From an uncultured bacterium (GTDB lineage Bacteria > Actinomycetota > Aquicultoria > SKW223 > CALKMS01), in assembly GCA_938091145.1 (NCBI GenBank), contig CALKMS010000103.1, positions 1 to 8,790 of the forward strand: DNA of 8,790 nucleotides. The letters are read 5' to 3'. Position numbers and translations under genes: made by a program. Below the pieces are notes generated by a model, which worked only from the letters and a program-made list of their open reading frames with translations, was not told the origin of the DNA and did not search any database. Below, in pieces: positions 6,881 to 8,790 of this stretch (position 1 is its first letter; each line of letters opens with the position of its first letter).

Positions 6881-6895
6881 CTAGGCGAGTTAGCT
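6851..6895 (+). other. imperfect hairpin in the archease-rtcB gap
   Basis: ATTCGCCT (6855-6862) pairs with AGGCGAGT (6883-6890) over 8 pairs, including one G-U, around a 20-base loop. AGC (6851-6853) and GCT (6893-6895) can extend it across a small internal loop. Alternatively AGCTA (6879-6883) pairs with TAGCT (6891-6895), a mutually exclusive 5-pair stem. No T run follows, so it is not a standard terminator. It could be a processing or regulatory structure. The rest of the 6853-6971 gap shows no convincing promoter or other gene. Confidence 0.4.
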
Positions 6896-6971
6896 TGAAA
6901 TAAACTTTTGCTGTCAAGCATCGTGTGTAAATCAAAGGACAAAAGGTGATGGAAAGTTAAAGGAGAGCTTT

Positions 6972-8420
6972 ATGAAGCCAGATTACTTAATTCAAGAATC
7001 AACCTTTAAATTTATAATCAAGAAATCCTTCCGTGCAGGCATGAGAGTTGACGGAGTGATTTATGCTGACGAAGAGCTGGTAGCTCAGGCTGATCGTGAT
7101 CGAGCTTTAGAGCAAGTAATTAATGTAGCTTTTCTTCCCGGGATTGTCAGGGCCTCAATGGCAATGCCAGATATTCACTGGGGCTACGGTTTTCCTATTG
7201 GTGGGGTGGCGGCCACTGAGATTGAAAAGGGTGGTGTGATTTCACCGGGCGGAGTCGGTTTTGATATTAGTTGCGGAGTAAGACTGATCAAAACTACCCT
7301 TAATGCTTTCGAAATCGAAAAGCACCTTGAAACTCTCGCTCGGGCGCTGGCTTCTGAAATACCGAAAGGGGTGGGAAGCCGAGGAAAAATTCGGGTTAAG
7401 CGAAAAGAGATGGAAGAGCTAATGGTTAAAGGTGCCAAGTGGGCAGTTGAAAGGGGATTTGGAAGTCAGCAGGACCTTGAATATATTGAAGAAAAAGGGG
7501 TGATGGAAGGGGCTAACCCTGACTTGGTTTCTCCGAGAGCCTTTGAGAGAGGCGAAGATCAACCAGGAACGCTAGGCGCCGGCAATCATTTTTTAGAGGT
7601 TCAAGAGGTAGAAGAGGTTTATCGAGCAGAAATAGCTGACAAAATGGGAATTTTTAAGGGACAGGTGGTAGTAATGATACACTCGGGTTCTCGAGGGGTC
7701 GGACATCAGATTTGCACCGATTTTCTGAGAGTTATGGACATGGCCGTTAGAAAGTACGGGTATGACCTTCCTGATCGACAGCTGGCTTGCGCTCCTGTCA
7801 ATTCACCCGAGGGGAACAACTATTATCAGGCAATGGCCTGCGCGGTTAATTATGCCTTGGCTAACCGTCAGTGTTTAGGATTTTTAGTAAGCGAAGTTCT
7901 GGAAAAGGTTTTTGGCCAGGGAGCGGAAAAACTGGGAATAAACCTTCTCTATGATGTATCTCACAACATTGCTAAGTTTGAAAAGCACGAAGTTAATGGG
8001 GAGTTAAAGCAACTTTGTGTTCACCGCAAGGGGGCAACTCGGGCTTTGCCACCCGGTCACCCGGAGTTACCAGCTGCTTTCAAGGAAACCGGTCAACCCG
8101 TAATTATTCCTGGAGACATGGGCCGGGCTTCTTATCTTCTGGTTGGAACTAAACAAGGAAAGGAAACCTTTTACTCTACTTGTCATGGGGCCGGGCGTCT
8201 TCTAAGCCGGAAGCAGGCTAAAAAAAGCATTCGGGGAGAGAAGCTTCGGCAGGAGCTGGAAGAGAAAGGCATAAGGGTAGTCGCTGGGAGCACAGCCCTT
8301 TTAGCTGAAGAAGCTCCACAGGCTTACAAAGATGTTAGCAAGGTTGTTGAGATATGCGAGGGAGCTGGTCTTTCACTAAAAGTTGCTCGCCTCAGACCAT
8401 TGTTGGTGGTGAAAGGCTGA
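6972..8420 (+). CDS. rtcB: RNA-splicing/repair ligase RtcB, long archaeal-type form
   Basis: RtcB joins RNA 2',3'-cyclic phosphate or 3'-phosphate ends to 5'-OH ends using GTP and Mn2+, through a histidine-GMP intermediate. The 482-residue protein is close in length to Pyrococcus horikoshii RtcB (481) and longer than E. coli RtcB (408). Visible motifs in order: MPDIHWGYGFPIGG, GVGFDISCGVRL with metal ligands D98 and C101, LGAGNHFLEV with H206, MIHSGSRGVGHQ with H237, VSHNIAKFEKHE with H331, and STCHGAGRLLSR with H405, the predicted guanylylated histidine. All expected Mn2+ and GMP residues are present and there is no intein. AGGAGAG at 6961-6967 precedes ATG 6972, supporting the start. The archease gene just upstream is its known cofactor. 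No rtcA or rtcR is seen here, unlike the E. coli RNA-repair operon. Likely roles are tRNA/rRNA repair or splicing; the natural substrate cannot be read from the sequence. Confidence 0.97.
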   Translation: MKPDYLIQESTFKFIIKKSFRAGMRVDGVIYADEELVAQADRDRALEQVINVAFLPGIVRASMAMPDIHWGYGFPIGGVAATEIEKGGVISPGGVGFDISCGVRLIKTTLNAFEIEKHLETLARALASEIPKGVGSRGKIRVKRKEMEELMVKGAKWAVERGFGSQQDLEYIEEKGVMEGANPDLVSPRAFERGEDQPGTLGAGNHFLEVQEVEEVYRAEIADKMGIFKGQVVVMIHSGSRGVGHQICTDFLRVMDMAVRKYGYDLPDRQLACAPVNSPEGNNYYQAMACAVNYALANRQCLGFLVSEVLEKVFGQGAEKLGINLLYDVSHNIAKFEKHEVNGELKQLCVHRKGATRALPPGHPELPAAFKETGQPVIIPGDMGRASYLLVGTKQGKETFYSTCHGAGRLLSRKQAKKSIRGEKLRQELEEKGIRVVAGSTALLAEEAPQAYKDVSKVVEICEGAGLSLKVARLRPLLVVKG

Positions 8421-8453
8421 TCGGCTTGATTTTTCGCGATGCTTTGAATTTGT

Positions 8454-8789
8454 TTAGTAGTCGGCATGAGGCGGATATTCGCACTTCACTTTACCTGTTT
8501 CCGGGTTGTAAGCATAAGGGATGCCGGAGGCAGGACAAGAAAGGCCGGTTATATCCTGGACAAAACTTGGGTCAAGATCGTTTAAGCTTGGTGGGTTTTT
8601 CATATTTGCCGAGCGGTAAACAACGATTGCCGAACGCAAAATTCTTAGGTTAGACTGGCAGGTTACATTTTTCGCTCTCTCAGTAACTTGAAGATAAACG
8701 GCAACAGTAATAGAGGTTAAGATGGCAACAATCGTTATAGTTACTATTAACTCAATCAGGGTAAAGCCGTTCTTTTTTTCTTCACTCAT
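8454..8789 (-). CDS. type IV prepilin / pseudopilin-like protein
   Basis: This 111-residue protein has a class III prepilin signal: a short leader MSEEKKNG ending in G8, then FTLIELIVT with the invariant Glu at mature position +5 (E13), and a hydrophobic helix to about residue 32. Prepilin peptidase should cut between G8 and F9. After the helix comes CQSNLRILRSAIVVY, and a small C-terminal domain with CPASGIPYAYNPETGKVKC. C85 and C103 could form a disulfide; a third cysteine is C44. The size resembles ComGC-type or small GspG-like pilins. It could be a major pilin, a minor pilin or a DNA-uptake pseudopilin, and no neighbour decides. The ATG lies one base from the window edge, and the short leader argues that this is the true start; its ribosome site is outside. 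The gene converges on rtcB with 33 bases between stops and no clear terminator. Confidence 0.9.
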   Translation of the reverse strand: MSEEKKNGFTLIELIVTITIVAILTSITVAVYLQVTERAKNVTCQSNLRILRSAIVVYRSANMKNPPSLNDLDPSFVQDITGLSCPASGIPYAYNPETGKVKCEYPPHADY

Positions 8790-8790
8790 T

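Noticed and set aside
6895..6931. Possible promoter for rtcB (TTGAAA at 6895, TGTAAA at 6926)
   Set aside because: The spacing is 25 bases, far from the 16-18 needed, and no alternative -10 matches at proper distance.
8413..8440. Intrinsic terminator at the rtcB 3' end
   Set aside because: Only a three-pair AAG/CTT stem can be drawn before a short T run; this is too weak to call.
8354..8653. Plus-strand open frame overlapping the rtcB end and the prepilin gene
   Set aside because: It overlaps two well-supported genes in other frames, has no recognisable domain and no good ribosome site.

Overview
The window is one arm of a bacterial replication-origin gene cluster. In order it holds the 3' end of dnaN (sliding clamp), recF, a short DUF721/DciA-type gene, gyrB and gyrA, followed by archease and a long-form rtcB. 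All of these are on the + strand. A type IV prepilin-like gene faces them on the - strand at the right edge. A DUF721 gene between recF and gyrB is the arrangement known from Actinobacteriota (for example recF-Rv0004-gyrB-gyrA in Mycobacterium tuberculosis), whereas Bacillus has yaaA and yaaB (remB) around recF. The DNA is only moderately GC-rich by eye (not counted), so I infer a low-GC, deep-branching actinobacterial or related lineage. The archease/RtcB pair and the pilin style are compatible with that. The taxonomic call is an inference of moderate confidence.

Layout. Positions 1-1964 form a tightly packed unit. dnaN ends 4 bases before a GTG-started recF, and the DciA-type gene overlaps recF by 14 bases. 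The gap 1965-2101 holds a weak terminator-like hairpin followed by a very good sigma70-type promoter: TTTACA, 17 bases, TATAAT, with an extended -10 TG. This promoter should drive gyrB and gyrA as a separate unit with a leader of about 20 bases. Both gyrase subunits start with TTG behind strong Shine-Dalgarno sequences. Archease begins inside the gyrA stop codon (TGATG), so an RNA-ligase activator is translationally tied to gyrase. A 119-base gap with a hairpin and a possible 18-codon leader ORF separates archease from rtcB. rtcB and the prepilin gene converge across 33 bases with no visible terminator.

How the genes work together. DnaN, the DciA-type protein and gyrase serve chromosome replication (clamp, helicase loading, supercoiling), and RecF serves gap repair. 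Archease and RtcB form an RNA 3'-phosphate/5'-OH ligation system for RNA repair or splicing. The prepilin belongs to a different surface or DNA-uptake machinery that lies mostly outside the window.

Most of the window is ordinary housekeeping sequence. The points most worth a second look are the leader-like structure before rtcB, the coupling of archease to gyrA, methionine at the quinolone-anchoring position of GyrA, the divergent RecF motifs and the minimal DciA. I found no mobile elements, CRISPR arrays, tRNA or rRNA genes.
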